Below, piece after piece: positions 35,103-43,672 of a stretch of 64,000 bases of DNA. Each line of letters opens with the position of its first letter. Within the stretch, counting starts at the first letter, position 1. The stretch covers positions 1,488,001 to 1,552,000 of the forward strand of contig CP071032.1 in assembly GCA_017134815.1 (NCBI GenBank). The letters are read 5' to 3'. A model generated the notes under the pieces. That model was not told the DNA's origin, made no database searches, and saw nothing but the letters and a program-made list of their open reading frames with translations. The DNA comes from Lentisphaerota bacterium. GTDB taxonomy: Bacteria; Verrucomicrobiota; Lentisphaeria; Victivallales; Victivallaceae. A program made the position numbers and the translations under genes.

Positions 35103-38100
35103 AGCTGGTAGAGAGTTCAATTAAATATCGCACCGTCGTTTTTTCACTGGCAGTAGTCGGATTCATCTGGGGGATATGGCAGTATCAGGCGTCTCCCCGG
35201 CGCGAAGATCCTGAATTCACACTCAGGTACTGCACGGTTATAACCAAATGGCCCGGCGCCACTGCCAGCCAGATTGAAGAACTGGTATGCGACCCGCTCG
35301 AACGTGAAATTTCTGGAATTGACGAAGTCAAGGAAACCACCGCTACCATAAATCCTGGACTCTGCACAATTAAAGTCACAATGGAAGATGCCGTGGATAA
35401 TGTCGATGAAGTCTGCGATATTATCAGGGCACAAATTCCCAAGGTCAAGCTGCCGCCGGGGGCTTCCACTCCTTATGTTAACTCAAAATACGCCGACACC
35501 AGCGCCATGATGCTGGCCGTGTACCAGATTCCGCAGCCCGGAACAAAAATCATTGAAAATCCGTATTCAATGCGGAAGCTGCAGATTATCTGCGAAGAAA
35601 TCCGGGATAAACTCAAACAGCTTGAAAGCGTCGCGACCGTAACAATCATGAGTGACCTCGATGAAGCAATCTATATCGAACCCAATGCCGGCGACTGGAG
35701 TCGCATACAGGTTTCAATCGAACAGCTGGCCAAGCGTCTTGAAGCAAAAAACAAGCTGATACCCGGAGGAGTTCTGGACACCGGCAAGCAGGCACTCAAC
35801 GTTTCGGTAAAAGGTGACTATGATACCGTCAACCAGATTAAGCGCACAATTGTCTCCACCTCAACTCAGGGCCTGCCGGTCAGTGTGCAGACTCTGGGAC
35901 TGAACGTTTCAAGGGACTATATTGACCCACCTCCTCTGGTCACCCGCTACAGTGACCATAGGAGCTCACAGCAGCGCTGCATACTGGTACATTTTACCAT
36001 GAAAAAAGGTCGAAATATTGTTAAGCTTGGTGAACAGGTCCGTAACAGCATAAAAGCGTGGGAAAAAACTTTTCTACCTCCAGATGTAAAGGTTGCGGTA
36101 GTTGCGGACCAGCCCAAAGATGTCATGGACAATATCAATGTATTTGTTATTAATCTGTTGCAGGCAATCTGCATACTGGTTATCGTCGCCTGGCTGTTGA
36201 TCGGGAAGCGGGTTGCGGTTATCATGGCCTCAGCGATACCCGTAATTGTTATGATCTCCTTTGCCATAGTACGCCTCTTCAATGTGCAACTGGAAAAGAT
36301 GTCAATCGCGTCGCTCATAATCTCTCTTGGTATGCTGGTGGACTGCGCTATTGAAATTTGCGACAACGTACACCGTCTGCAGGAAGAGGGCTACTCACGT
36401 TTTAACGCAGCTGTAACGGGAACCAGACAGGTCATATATCCAATTCTGATGGGAACCCTCACGACTGTTTTTGCATTTCTCCCCATGATTACGGTTCCGG
36501 GCAATCCCGGTGAATATATTTACAGCATTCCGATCGTAGTTTCAGTTACCCTGCTGACCAGCTGGGTAGTAGCAATAACCTTTACCGTTACTTTGACCTG
36601 GCTGCTGCTGAAGCCAGGGACGGACAAAATCCCGCCTCTGACCAGGCTCATTAATTTTATTCGAGGTAAAAAAACCGACCCGGAAGCCCAGGAACACGGT
36701 AAGTTGCTCTGGTATCGCTCTCTCCTGGAATGGTCCATAAAACACCGGGCCACCATTATAACTGCAGCTTTTGCTCTGTTCGCATTAACTGTAGTGATGC
36801 TTAAAACCGGGATTATCAATACTGACTTCATTCCCAGCAGCGGCGGCAGTCAGCTGCTTATCGACATCTGGCTGCCTGAAGGCACATCCATAAAGAAAAC
36901 CAGTCAGGTCTGCTGCAAAGTAGAGAGAATTATTGAAGAACAGTCTAAAATCATCAATCAGGAAACTGGGGTCGAACCACTGAAAAACAGCATAAGTTTC
37001 TGTGGTGAAAGCGCCCCGCGCTTCAAGCTGTCAGTCATGCCGGAATTTCCCAAGAGCAACTATGCCCAGGTACTGCTTAACGGCACCACTCCCAAGCTGA
37101 TGAACAAGTTGACTCAAAGAGTAACCCGACAATGCAATGAAAGGCTTACCGAAGCCAGAATATCCCCCAAGCGTATAGGCATGGGGCCGGGTGCCAAATA
37201 TCCGATAATGATACGGCTGCTGGGTGATGATTATATAATACTCAAAAAATATGCCGGTGAAATCAAGAAAATTCTCAAAAAAATTCCCGGCACCCTGGAT
37301 ATTCACGACGGCTGGGGCAATCTGGCCTGTCAGGTGAATGTTATGCCTGATGAAGAAAAATGTGCTGCTGCCGGGGTTACCCGCACCGCTGCGGCCAATA
37401 CTCTCAATGCCTTTTTTTCCGGCTCCTTGCTGACCACCTTTCGTGAGGGCGACCACCAGGTACCGGTTTATTTCCGGCTGCCGTGGCAGGATCGTAACCA
37501 ACTCAGCAAGCTGAAAGAACTCTACCTGGAGGGCACCAGCGGCAAAGTACCGTTGACCGCCGTCTCCGAGATCAAACTGTCTTTTGAACCGGGCAGAATT
37601 GAGCGCTACTGCCAGCAGCGCAATATGGAGATACTGGGCCAGGTTGCCGATGGCTTTCTGGCAACCGCTGTAATCAATCAGGCGTTACCAAAATTGAAGG
37701 ACCTCAATAAAAAAATGCCCACAGGTTATTCTATTGAAATCGGCGGCACCTACGAGAAAGCCCAGGAAGGAAGCCGGGATATCGGCAAGGCCATGTTAAT
37801 TGCTTTTGCTTTAATCGTCTTATCTCTGGTGGTATACTTTAACTCTTTGATAAAGGCTTTTGCAGTAATCCTTACTTTGCCCCTGGCCTGCACCGGGGCC
37901 TTCCTGGGACTGTTTATCATGAACCAGCCGCTTGGCTTCTTCGCTCAGCTTGGCCTGCTGTCTCTTTTCGGTATTATTGTAAATGGGGCAATCGTGCTTT
38001 TCGATTTCATAAGCATGCTGGTTCATGACAAAACGGCTGACAGCTCTTCAAAAAACGGGCTCAAAAAATATAACGGTTTGACAAAAAAACAATTTACTGA

Positions 38101-38341
38101 ATGCGTAATTAACGGCGGGGCTTTACGCCTTCGCCCCATAGCCCTGACCACATTCACAACCACAGGCGGACTGTTGCCGCTGGCAATCAGCGGCGGACCG
38201 TTATTCCAGCCCTTGGCGGTAGTCATAATTTTCGGTTTACTCTACGGTACAACTCTGACGCTGATCCTGATGCCGGTAATTTACAGCATTCTAGTTGAAA
38301 AGTTCAACATGCGTATCGGCCGCACTGAAGAGATTGATTAG
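35099..38341 (+). CDS. RND-family multidrug/metabolite efflux transporter (AcrB-like)
   Basis: The 1080-residue protein has the architecture of AcrB/HAE1 pumps: twelve membrane helices in two sets, two large periplasmic loops and the N-terminal PRREDPEF motif. In helix 4, LGMLVDCAIEICDN carries only one acidic residue (D415) where AcrB has the pair D407/D408; the next position is Cys416. Proton coupling may therefore differ. The C-terminal FFAQLGLLSLFGIIVNGAIV carries the matching helix-10 signature. Substrate is unknown. The GTG start overlaps the adaptor stop. No outer-membrane factor (TolC) gene follows; a tRNA gene comes next. Confidence 0.92.
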   Translation: MKLVESSIKYRTVVFSLAVVGFIWGIWQYQASPRREDPEFTLRYCTVITKWPGATASQIEELVCDPLEREISGIDEVKETTATINPGLCTIKVTMEDAVDNVDEVCDIIRAQIPKVKLPPGASTPYVNSKYADTSAMMLAVYQIPQPGTKIIENPYSMRKLQIICEEIRDKLKQLESVATVTIMSDLDEAIYIEPNAGDWSRIQVSIEQLAKRLEAKNKLIPGGVLDTGKQALNVSVKGDYDTVNQIKRTIVSTSTQGLPVSVQTLGLNVSRDYIDPPPLVTRYSDHRSSQQRCILVHFTMKKGRNIVKLGEQVRNSIKAWEKTFLPPDVKVAVVADQPKDVMDNINVFVINLLQAICILVIVAWLLIGKRVAVIMASAIPVIVMISFAIVRLFNVQLEKMSIASLIISLGMLVDCAIEICDNVHRLQEEGYSRFNAAVTGTRQVIYPILMGTLTTVFAFLPMITVPGNPGEYIYSIPIVVSVTLLTSWVVAITFTVTLTWLLLKPGTDKIPPLTRLINFIRGKKTDPEAQEHGKLLWYRSLLEWSIKHRATIITAAFALFALTVVMLKTGIINTDFIPSSGGSQLLIDIWLPEGTSIKKTSQVCCKVERIIEEQSKIINQETGVEPLKNSISFCGESAPRFKLSVMPEFPKSNYAQVLLNGTTPKLMNKLTQRVTRQCNERLTEARISPKRIGMGPGAKYPIMIRLLGDDYIILKKYAGEIKKILKKIPGTLDIHDGWGNLACQVNVMPDEEKCAAAGVTRTAAANTLNAFFSGSLLTTFREGDHQVPVYFRLPWQDRNQLSKLKELYLEGTSGKVPLTAVSEIKLSFEPGRIERYCQQRNMEILGQVADGFLATAVINQALPKLKDLNKKMPTGYSIEIGGTYEKAQEGSRDIGKAMLIAFALIVLSLVVYFNSLIKAFAVILTLPLACTGAFLGLFIMNQPLGFFAQLGLLSLFGIIVNGAIVLFDFISMLVHDKTADSSSKNGLKKYNGLTKKQFTECVINGGALRLRPIALTTFTTTGGLLPLAISGGPLFQPLAVVIIFGLLYGTTLTLILMPVIYSILVEKFNMRIGRTEEID

Positions 38342-38458
38342 AGGCAACGGGTTAGAATTAAAATGGCTTGATAAAACTGGATTTTTTTCAAATTTTCTCT
38401 TTAAACGAGCTTGAATATCTCCAGGTGTTGATTATTGTATAAGCCTTGTCAGAAGCAA

Positions 38459-38535
38459 GGGCGATTAGCTCAGTTGGCTAGAGCACTTGGTTTACACCCA
38501 AGTTGTCACAGGTTCGAGTCCTGTATCGCCCACCA
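38459..38535 (+). tRNA. tRNA-Val (anticodon UAC), encoded CCA
   Basis: The cloverleaf is complete. The acceptor stem GGGCGAT (38459-38465) pairs with ATCGCCC (38525-38531). The D-arm is GCTC...GAGC and the anticodon stem is CTTGG/CCAAG around TTTACAC with anticodon TAC. The variable loop is TTGTC, the T-arm ACAGG/CCTGT around TTCGAGT, the discriminator is A and CCA is encoded. TAC reads valine codons. A T-run follows at once and may end transcription. A weak TTGAAT at 38411 with a TTGTATAAG region 18 bases on could be its promoter. Confidence 0.97.
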
Positions 38536-38669
38536 TTTTTCCCCTGAGAACTGCGCTAAATTGAAATACCTTCATCAGGCATTCCCAAACGCGAAATGAA
38601 ATATTCCGTTATCCCGCGAAAGCTGCATACAGAAAATTATCCTGTCCAAATGCAGGTAAATGCAGACGG

Positions 38670-41174
38670 TTATTTCTTTTGGGGAATATACATGACTTTA
38701 ACTTCAAACGTACTATGTTTGGGATCATAGCTGTAGGAAACTCCAAGACTGTCCGGTTCAAAACGCTCTACTTTGACCTCTCCCTCCCCGATTAAAGTAC
38801 TGTAGCGTTCTTCATTTGAAAACCTGCACCTAGAAATAAACTTAGCAGCGTACTTTGACGCATCAAAGCTGCATGAAGATGCAGCGCTTCCAGCATTTAA
38901 GCTAATCGTTCCTTTATCACCTTTCATGTCAGTAAAATTCAAAACCGCAAAAAAGTCCTTTCTCGACTTGCCGATGCCGGATATTTTAAATATAACTGGA
39001 TTTTTTTCATAGCGAACCAATCGGCTGCCGGCATAAATGTTTTTTCCTGAACCATGCTTGAGTCTTATTTCAAGCACAAATTTCTTGAACGCTTTAAACG
39101 CAGGATGCGCCGACAGCGCACACCTGTTTTCCTTTATGATTGCGTTTATGAGTTTTAAAATATCACCGGCAAAATTTACCTCATCAACATTTTTACCCAG
39201 GACCTCCCCCATTTTCACCAGCAGTTCAGCGCGTTTCTTATCTAATCCCCCGTCGAATTTTTTATAACCGCTTCCTGTATAAAGTCTATCCAGAGTATTA
39301 AAATCAAGCGTCCTGTGTTCCAGAGCAGTGTCAAGCAATTGCTCCATTTCAAGCTTATTTAACTTCGAAAAATTAACGCTTAACGCACAAGTAGCAAAGT
39401 CAAATTTTTTCAGCTTCTGAAGGTCCGCAAAATCAAAAATTTTTGTGCTGCTTTCAGCAAAAAGAAACCGCCCTAAGGCTGCCTTTGCTTTGGTCCTCAA
39501 AGCAATTGGGGTAAAATTGCCCTTTTCAGGATGCAGCGGCAGATAAATTCTAACCTGTGAATTTTTGGTGCCGCGACTGGAGCTGACAAAATACAGCTCT
39601 TTGCGATCTGTGCTGCCCTTGCGGTAACTGAATCCCGCTTTCGTCATTTGCTCTATAACATCAGCTCTCTGCCGTTTTCTATTGTCTTCAAGTGGAAATA
39701 GAAATATTGAGAAATTTGCATTATATACAGAACGAAAGCACCCTAAACACCAGCCATTTTTGAGAAATGGTATTTTCTGGAAGGACACCTGTCTGTAATT
39801 CGAAGCCAGCCATTCCGGTAAGTTCAATCTGGTATACTGGGACAGGTACTTTTTGAGCTCTCTAGCCAGTTTTCCCGCAGTATCAGCCGCGCAGTGCTCC
39901 AAGGCTTTTTGAACCGAACCCCCGTAATAATTTTCTGAAACAACCATAGAGCCACTGATTGAACTCCTACTGAAGGACAGCAGAGAATTTGCGGCAGAAA
40001 TCTGATGCTCCGAACTGTCTACCAGATCAAACCTGAAAGTTAACCTTTTACCAGACATCTTCAGATTTGCCAGCGGAGAATCCGGCAGTTGATCTTTTGC
40101 CAAAAGCCGCTTTATAATTTCCTGGCCTTTCTCCCTGTCTGACGGTATCAGTTCAGCTCTACTTACCAGCAGAAACAGGTCGAAGTTAACTTCACCGGTC
40201 TTGAATGAATCTTTGTAACTAAGGAGTTCGACTCTCAAAGCCGGCAGTTCAACCCGCAGTTTTTGCACTATAAGCTCTGTAAGCTCAGCCGTTTCCCGGT
40301 CGGAAGAAGTTGCGACCACAGCCAGTTTATCCAGTTTAATGCAGCCATCTACCGTAGCTGCGGAAAATGTTGAATAATTCTCATTTCCAGAGCAGGAGTA
40401 AGTATAAGAAAATCTATAATTCACAAAGTATACCCCGAATGCCACACAAGTCGCAAATACGGCAATCAGCATCAACTTATACTTGAACGAGCCTGGCACT
40501 GCATTGAAACGCAGGTAAGCTGCGGCATTCTTCCTCCAGGCCAGAACCCATATACTGTAAGCTGCAGTCGCAACCGCTGTCGTCTGATAAACAATACTGC
40601 TGCTGTGAAGCACCAGAGGCAGCAACAGCAAATCAAACAGCCATATTGCCAGCAGTACATTCTTGCTGCGCACACTGCCGCGCGTTACTTTGATTGAAGC
40701 TGTAAATTGGGCTATAGATAAAATTATTATCAGGAAGTAAAGAGTGAGAAAAAACCAGCTTTCACCATCGGTATGAATGGTTTTAGCAGCGTTGATTTCT
40801 GTCGGGACCTTCACAATATAAAGCAGCAGCAAAACAGTGCTGAAGATCAATATTATTTTTAGCAGGCTGTAAGTCTTTGCCAGCGCAGAGGTCAAACGCA
40901 GATGGATATCAGGCAAAGGGTACTTTTCAACAACTTCAGGCAGAGCATTGGTCGCATCTTTAAGCGCCCTCGCCTGGTATTCACTTATCTTTTTGTCTTT
41001 CAGCAGGTTTTCAATTTCGTCGTTTTCAGTTGCCGGCTTCAGTTCAAGTTGCCGGCGGCGTTTTTCATTAAGTACCAGGATTACGGTTATTGTTAAAAGT
41101 GAAACCAGAGTCAACAATGGAAACTGGTTGCCGATAAATTCGCATAATTGAATAATAGACCTAGTGTTCTGCAT
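38670..41174 (-). CDS. Six-TM membrane protein with large C-terminal domain, unknown function
   Basis: The 834-residue protein has a TM helix at about 18-35, then a polar segment around residues 50-100, and further TM helices at about 103-121, 139-157, 172-190, 194-212 and 232-251. About 580 residues of soluble sequence with many strands and Lys/Glu-rich helices follow. The segment around residues 52-78 (DEIENLLKDKKISEYQARAL) resembles the helical ends of DUF2089/SHOCT-type proteins. The gene lies 22 bases after a zinc-ribbon/HTH regulator gene in the same direction, so they form an operon. AGGAGAG lies nine bases before the ATG. No catalytic motif is recognised; a sensor or anti-regulator role is only a guess. 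Confidence 0.78.
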   Translation of the reverse strand: MQNTRSIIQLCEFIGNQFPLLTLVSLLTITVILVLNEKRRRQLELKPATENDEIENLLKDKKISEYQARALKDATNALPEVVEKYPLPDIHLRLTSALAKTYSLLKIILIFSTVLLLLYIVKVPTEINAAKTIHTDGESWFFLTLYFLIIILSIAQFTASIKVTRGSVRSKNVLLAIWLFDLLLLPLVLHSSSIVYQTTAVATAAYSIWVLAWRKNAAAYLRFNAVPGSFKYKLMLIAVFATCVAFGVYFVNYRFSYTYSCSGNENYSTFSAATVDGCIKLDKLAVVATSSDRETAELTELIVQKLRVELPALRVELLSYKDSFKTGEVNFDLFLLVSRAELIPSDREKGQEIIKRLLAKDQLPDSPLANLKMSGKRLTFRFDLVDSSEHQISAANSLLSFSRSSISGSMVVSENYYGGSVQKALEHCAADTAGKLARELKKYLSQYTRLNLPEWLASNYRQVSFQKIPFLKNGWCLGCFRSVYNANFSIFLFPLEDNRKRQRADVIEQMTKAGFSYRKGSTDRKELYFVSSSRGTKNSQVRIYLPLHPEKGNFTPIALRTKAKAALGRFLFAESSTKIFDFADLQKLKKFDFATCALSVNFSKLNKLEMEQLLDTALEHRTLDFNTLDRLYTGSGYKKFDGGLDKKRAELLVKMGEVLGKNVDEVNFAGDILKLINAIIKENRCALSAHPAFKAFKKFVLEIRLKHGSGKNIYAGSRLVRYEKNPVIFKISGIGKSRKDFFAVLNFTDMKGDKGTISLNAGSAASSCSFDASKYAAKFISRCRFSNEERYSTLIGEGEVKVERFEPDSLGVSYSYDPKHSTFEVKVMYIPQKK

Positions 41175-41196
41175 AATGTAACTCTCTCCTGCTTTA

Positions 41197-41562
41197 CTAC
41201 AGGTTGTTTAAGGTTTTAAGTGCATCCTCTGTTGAAATCTCATTGCTCTTCAGTTTTGCAAGCACCTCCAGCCTTTTCTTTTCAACTTCTTTGTCCAAAT
41301 GCTTGAGCGCTTTAATCACTTTATCCAGCCTGCCGCGCACTGTCGGGTAGGAAATATCCATTATCTTGCCGACCTCCTTCAGTGATCCGCCAGACAAGAC
41401 AAAAAGCTCGATAAAATTCCGGTCCTCAGGAGCAAGCCGGGCAAGGCGGGGCAAAGTTATGTCTCCTTCCAGCCGCAGGCTGCACCTGGGGCAGGCCATA
41501 ACTTTTATCTGCATTTCTTCATTGCAGTTGCGGCAGTTTGTAGAAAAATTGTCCTGACTCAT
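41197..41562 (-). CDS. DUF2089-like zinc-ribbon/HTH regulator
   Basis: The protein has 121 residues. A zinc ribbon is formed by CRNC near residue 10 and CPRC near residue 24. A region-4-like helix-turn-helix follows with GGSLKEVGKIMDISYPTVRG, then LDKVIKALKHL and a C-terminal SHOCT-like helical pair (AKLKSNEISTEDALKTLN). This is the layout of DUF2089-type regulators found beside membrane proteins. AAAGGAAGG lies five bases before the ATG at 41562. It is the first gene of a two-gene unit with the 834-residue membrane protein. Interlaced inverted repeats just upstream (41581-41635) may be its operator. Confidence 0.8.
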   Translation of the reverse strand: MSQDNFSTNCRNCNEEMQIKVMACPRCSLRLEGDITLPRLARLAPEDRNFIELFVLSGGSLKEVGKIMDISYPTVRGRLDKVIKALKHLDKEVEKKRLEVLAKLKSNEISTEDALKTLNNL

Positions 41563-41899
41563 ATGCCTTCCTTTAATTTTATTGATTTATATATTAATAA
41601 TATTAAACCATATTTAAAATAAATCAATATTATTATGCAAAAAAATATAAATATAATACCTTCATGACAAATATCATGCAGTCTTTTTGCAACAAAGGCA
41701 GTATCTTTAAAATTTCAAGATATAAACTGATTAAACAAATTTACAGCATAAATACCAGCAATGCTGTTTTTTGAATTAAGCGCTTCAACTTTTACGTCAC
41801 ATATGAATAATCTAATAAATAGTTTACCCTTCTTGATTGTATCTTTCCGGGTCACACTTTATATTACCAGTAGAAAATCACTAAAGGGGAGAAGTGATT
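41563..41899. promoter_or_regulatory. AT-rich divergent promoter region with inverted repeats
   Basis: This region separates the DUF2089-like regulator (minus) from the gene at 41900 (plus). It holds a 9-base inverted repeat ATTGATTTA/TAAATCAAT (41581-41589 and 41620-41628). A 10-base one TAATAATATT/AATATTATTA (41595-41604 and 41626-41635) overlaps it. Both are close to the regulator's start, consistent with an operator. Chance palindromes are common in AT-rich DNA, so confidence is low. The plus gene's ribosome site (GGGGAGAA) ends the region. No ORF is credible here. Confidence 0.35.
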
Positions 41900-42373
41900 A
41901 TGAACTGGATTGAAAGAGTTTTCTGGCTTCTGCTTGCGGCAATCCTGGCTTATTTTGCCTATCGAGGAAAAAAGTTTGCTGTGAAAGGTAACCAGGAAGC
42001 AAAACAGGAAAATCAACACGAGAAAAAATTCTTGGAACTCAAACAACAAATGCCGCAAATAATTGCAGAATTGAGCAGTGCGGTTTCCAAACACCCAACC
42101 GCCCACGCAATAGAAATTGAGAAAGAAAGCTGCAACGGCATGTTTGTTCTGACTGATAAGACTAAAGAACACATCTCGCTGCATTCGGATAAGCCGACTT
42201 ATCTGGTGCAATACAATATAAGACCAAAATTAACCTATCTGCACGCTTCGGGTTACCTGAAAGCCGTTCCCCCGGAAGAACAACACACACACGGGGAAAA
42301 TGCTCCGGATTACATAATCCAGCCGCATTTTGCAGAATTGCTGAGAAACCAGGAGCTGAACAGACCTGTTTAA
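41900..42373 (+). CDS. Small single-TM protein of unknown function
   Basis: The product is 157 residues with one N-terminal membrane helix (residues about 7-21: FWLLLAAILAYFAYRG), a Gln/Lys/Glu-rich helical segment, and then a soluble domain with strands such as HAIEIEKESCNGMFVLTD. It ends in a Pro/His-rich section with HTHGENAP. I do not recognise a family. A GTG at 41894 is in frame, but ATG at 41900 sits about seven bases after GGGGAGAA and is chosen. It diverges from the regulator operon and is followed by a hairpin; it is thus probably monocistronic. Confidence 0.72.
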   Translation: MNWIERVFWLLLAAILAYFAYRGKKFAVKGNQEAKQENQHEKKFLELKQQMPQIIAELSSAVSKHPTAHAIEIEKESCNGMFVLTDKTKEHISLHSDKPTYLVQYNIRPKLTYLHASGYLKAVPPEEQHTHGENAPDYIIQPHFAELLRNQELNRPV

Positions 42374-42378
42374 TGCCA

Positions 42379-42409
42379 TAATCCCGCCCGTTACTAATGG
42401 GCGGGATTA
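42379..42409 (+). terminator. Strong hairpin after the small TM-protein gene, terminator-like
   Basis: An eleven-pair, GC-rich stem (TAATCCCGCCC with GGGCGGGATTA, arms 42379-42389 and 42399-42409, loop of nine) lies five bases after the stop codon. No run of T follows directly, only AAAATTC, so it may be a terminator of imperfect form or an mRNA-stabilising hairpin. Confidence 0.5.
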
Positions 42410-42848
42410 AAATTCAGGTTGTCACAACCGCTTTTCTGAACTGTAAGAAATATAAAGAATAACTATACAATACTCTTTAGTTACGACAGTTTAATTGAAA
42501 TGCAGTCACTTGCAGAAAAGTTAAAGCATTATTAGAGAACTTAATGACACAAAAATTGTGCTTGTATTAAAAATTAAACGGCGTTTCTAATAATCTGCTT
42601 TATATAAAATTATGGTCTTGCTTCTTTTTGATTATAGTTGAAAAGGATTCCTCCTTTTGAAAAGATAGTTTTGAAGTTTCCTGAGTTAGTACTAAGCACT
42701 GCACCAGAGGCTGTCAAAATGTGGGGCTACTGCGGCATTTGAACGCCCTCCCCGGGCGGTCTTCTTTAATGTGAGTTGCATAATACCATTTGATACATTA
42801 ATATATATTTATTGGATAGTTAGCGGTTGTCATACCCCGGAGGAAAAA
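42410..42848. other. Intergenic region upstream of ric
   Basis: About 440 bases without a credible gene. It contains a perfect-arm dyad CACAA-AAA-TTGTG at 42548-42560, flanked by TTAAT/ATTAA. It also contains a GC-rich hairpin CGCCC-TCCCC-GGGCG at 42744-42758 followed by TCTTCTTT, which resembles a terminator about 90 bases before ric. The latter could end a small unannotated transcript or attenuate ric. No FNR box (TTGAT-N4-ATCAA) or clear NsrR site is present. The ric ribosome site (GGAGG) is at 42839-42843. Confidence 0.4.
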
Positions 42849-43574
42849 ATGAATGCTCTTGCTCAGCAGACTGTCGGCAGAATTGTAGCCGAAAATTTGC
42901 ACACTGCAAAAATATTTGAGTCTTACAATATTGACTTTTGCTGTCAGGGCAATATAGAGCTTGCAGAAGCCTGCCGCAGCAAAGGCCTGGACCTTGAAGA
43001 AGTTATACGTCAGATAAACGCTGCAGGCAGAAGTCAAACCAGGGGACAACCCGACTTTTTCAGGCTTCATCTCTATGATCTCACTAAATACATAGTAGAC
43101 GTACATCATTCATATATGTACCATCTGGTTCCTGAAATAGAAAGCCACTTGCAGGTTGCCAGCGGAACTCATGCCAAAAGTCATCCTGAATTAAAAGAAG
43201 CACTCCATACCTTTGCCGAGTTTAAAGATGTTTTTTTTCGACATATGAGAATGGAAGAAGAAGAGTTCTTTCCATACATAAATGCCCTTGCCCAAGCCAA
43301 TGTGGGCACTGCACCAATGCCGCCCCCCATGAAGATGGGACTTTCAGAATACATCAGGTTTCTGGAGGAAGATCATCGTACAGCAAGCGGCTTGATTACA
43401 AAAATCAAAAGTATATGCAATAATTACGTTATCCCATCAGATGCCTGTATAACCTACCGCCTCTTCATAACGCAGCTGCAGGAACTTGAAGCCGACACAC
43501 ATGTCCATATAAACCTGGAAGAAAGTGTGCTGCATCCTAGGGCCAGAGAACTGGAGCAGGAACTGAAAAGCTAA
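42849..43574 (+). CDS. ric: Iron-sulfur cluster repair di-iron protein
   Basis: The protein of 241 residues is of the RIC (YtfE/ScdA) family, which repairs Fe-S clusters damaged by nitric oxide or peroxide. The N-terminal ScdA-type domain has the Cys pair NIDFCCQGNIELAEAC. A hemerythrin-like di-iron domain follows, with His/Glu ligands in VHHSYMYHLVPEIE, FFRHMRMEEEEFFPY, LEEDHRTASG and THVHINLEESVLHP. A longer frame starts at 42771, but ATG at 42849 has GGAGG directly upstream. It is cytoplasmic and appears monocistronic. Upstream sequence includes a dyad and a terminator-like hairpin that could be regulatory. Confidence 0.93.
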   Translation: MNALAQQTVGRIVAENLHTAKIFESYNIDFCCQGNIELAEACRSKGLDLEEVIRQINAAGRSQTRGQPDFFRLHLYDLTKYIVDVHHSYMYHLVPEIESHLQVASGTHAKSHPELKEALHTFAEFKDVFFRHMRMEEEEFFPYINALAQANVGTAPMPPPMKMGLSEYIRFLEEDHRTASGLITKIKSICNNYVIPSDACITYRLFITQLQELEADTHVHINLEESVLHPRARELEQELKS

Positions 43575-43624
43575 AAACTCGCCTGTCAAGCAGAATCATT
43601 AAAAACCTTTTACCCTGAACTGCA

Positions 43625-43655
43625 TAAAAAAAGCTCCACCCACAAAGGCAGAGCC
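43625..43655 (-). terminator. Rho-independent terminator of the 263-residue protein gene
   Basis: On the minus strand a stem formed by GGCTCTGCCT and GGGTGGAGCT (pairs include G-U only in this orientation) is followed by seven T. It lies about 20 bases beyond the stop codon of the gene at 43673. Confidence 0.72.
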
Positions 43656-43672
43656 TGGTCCAGTCAATTGTA

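Noticed and set aside
42780..42815. FNR/CRP-type site before ric (TTGAT near 42790)
   Set aside because: Only one half-site matches; the second half does not fit TTGAT-N4-ATCAA.
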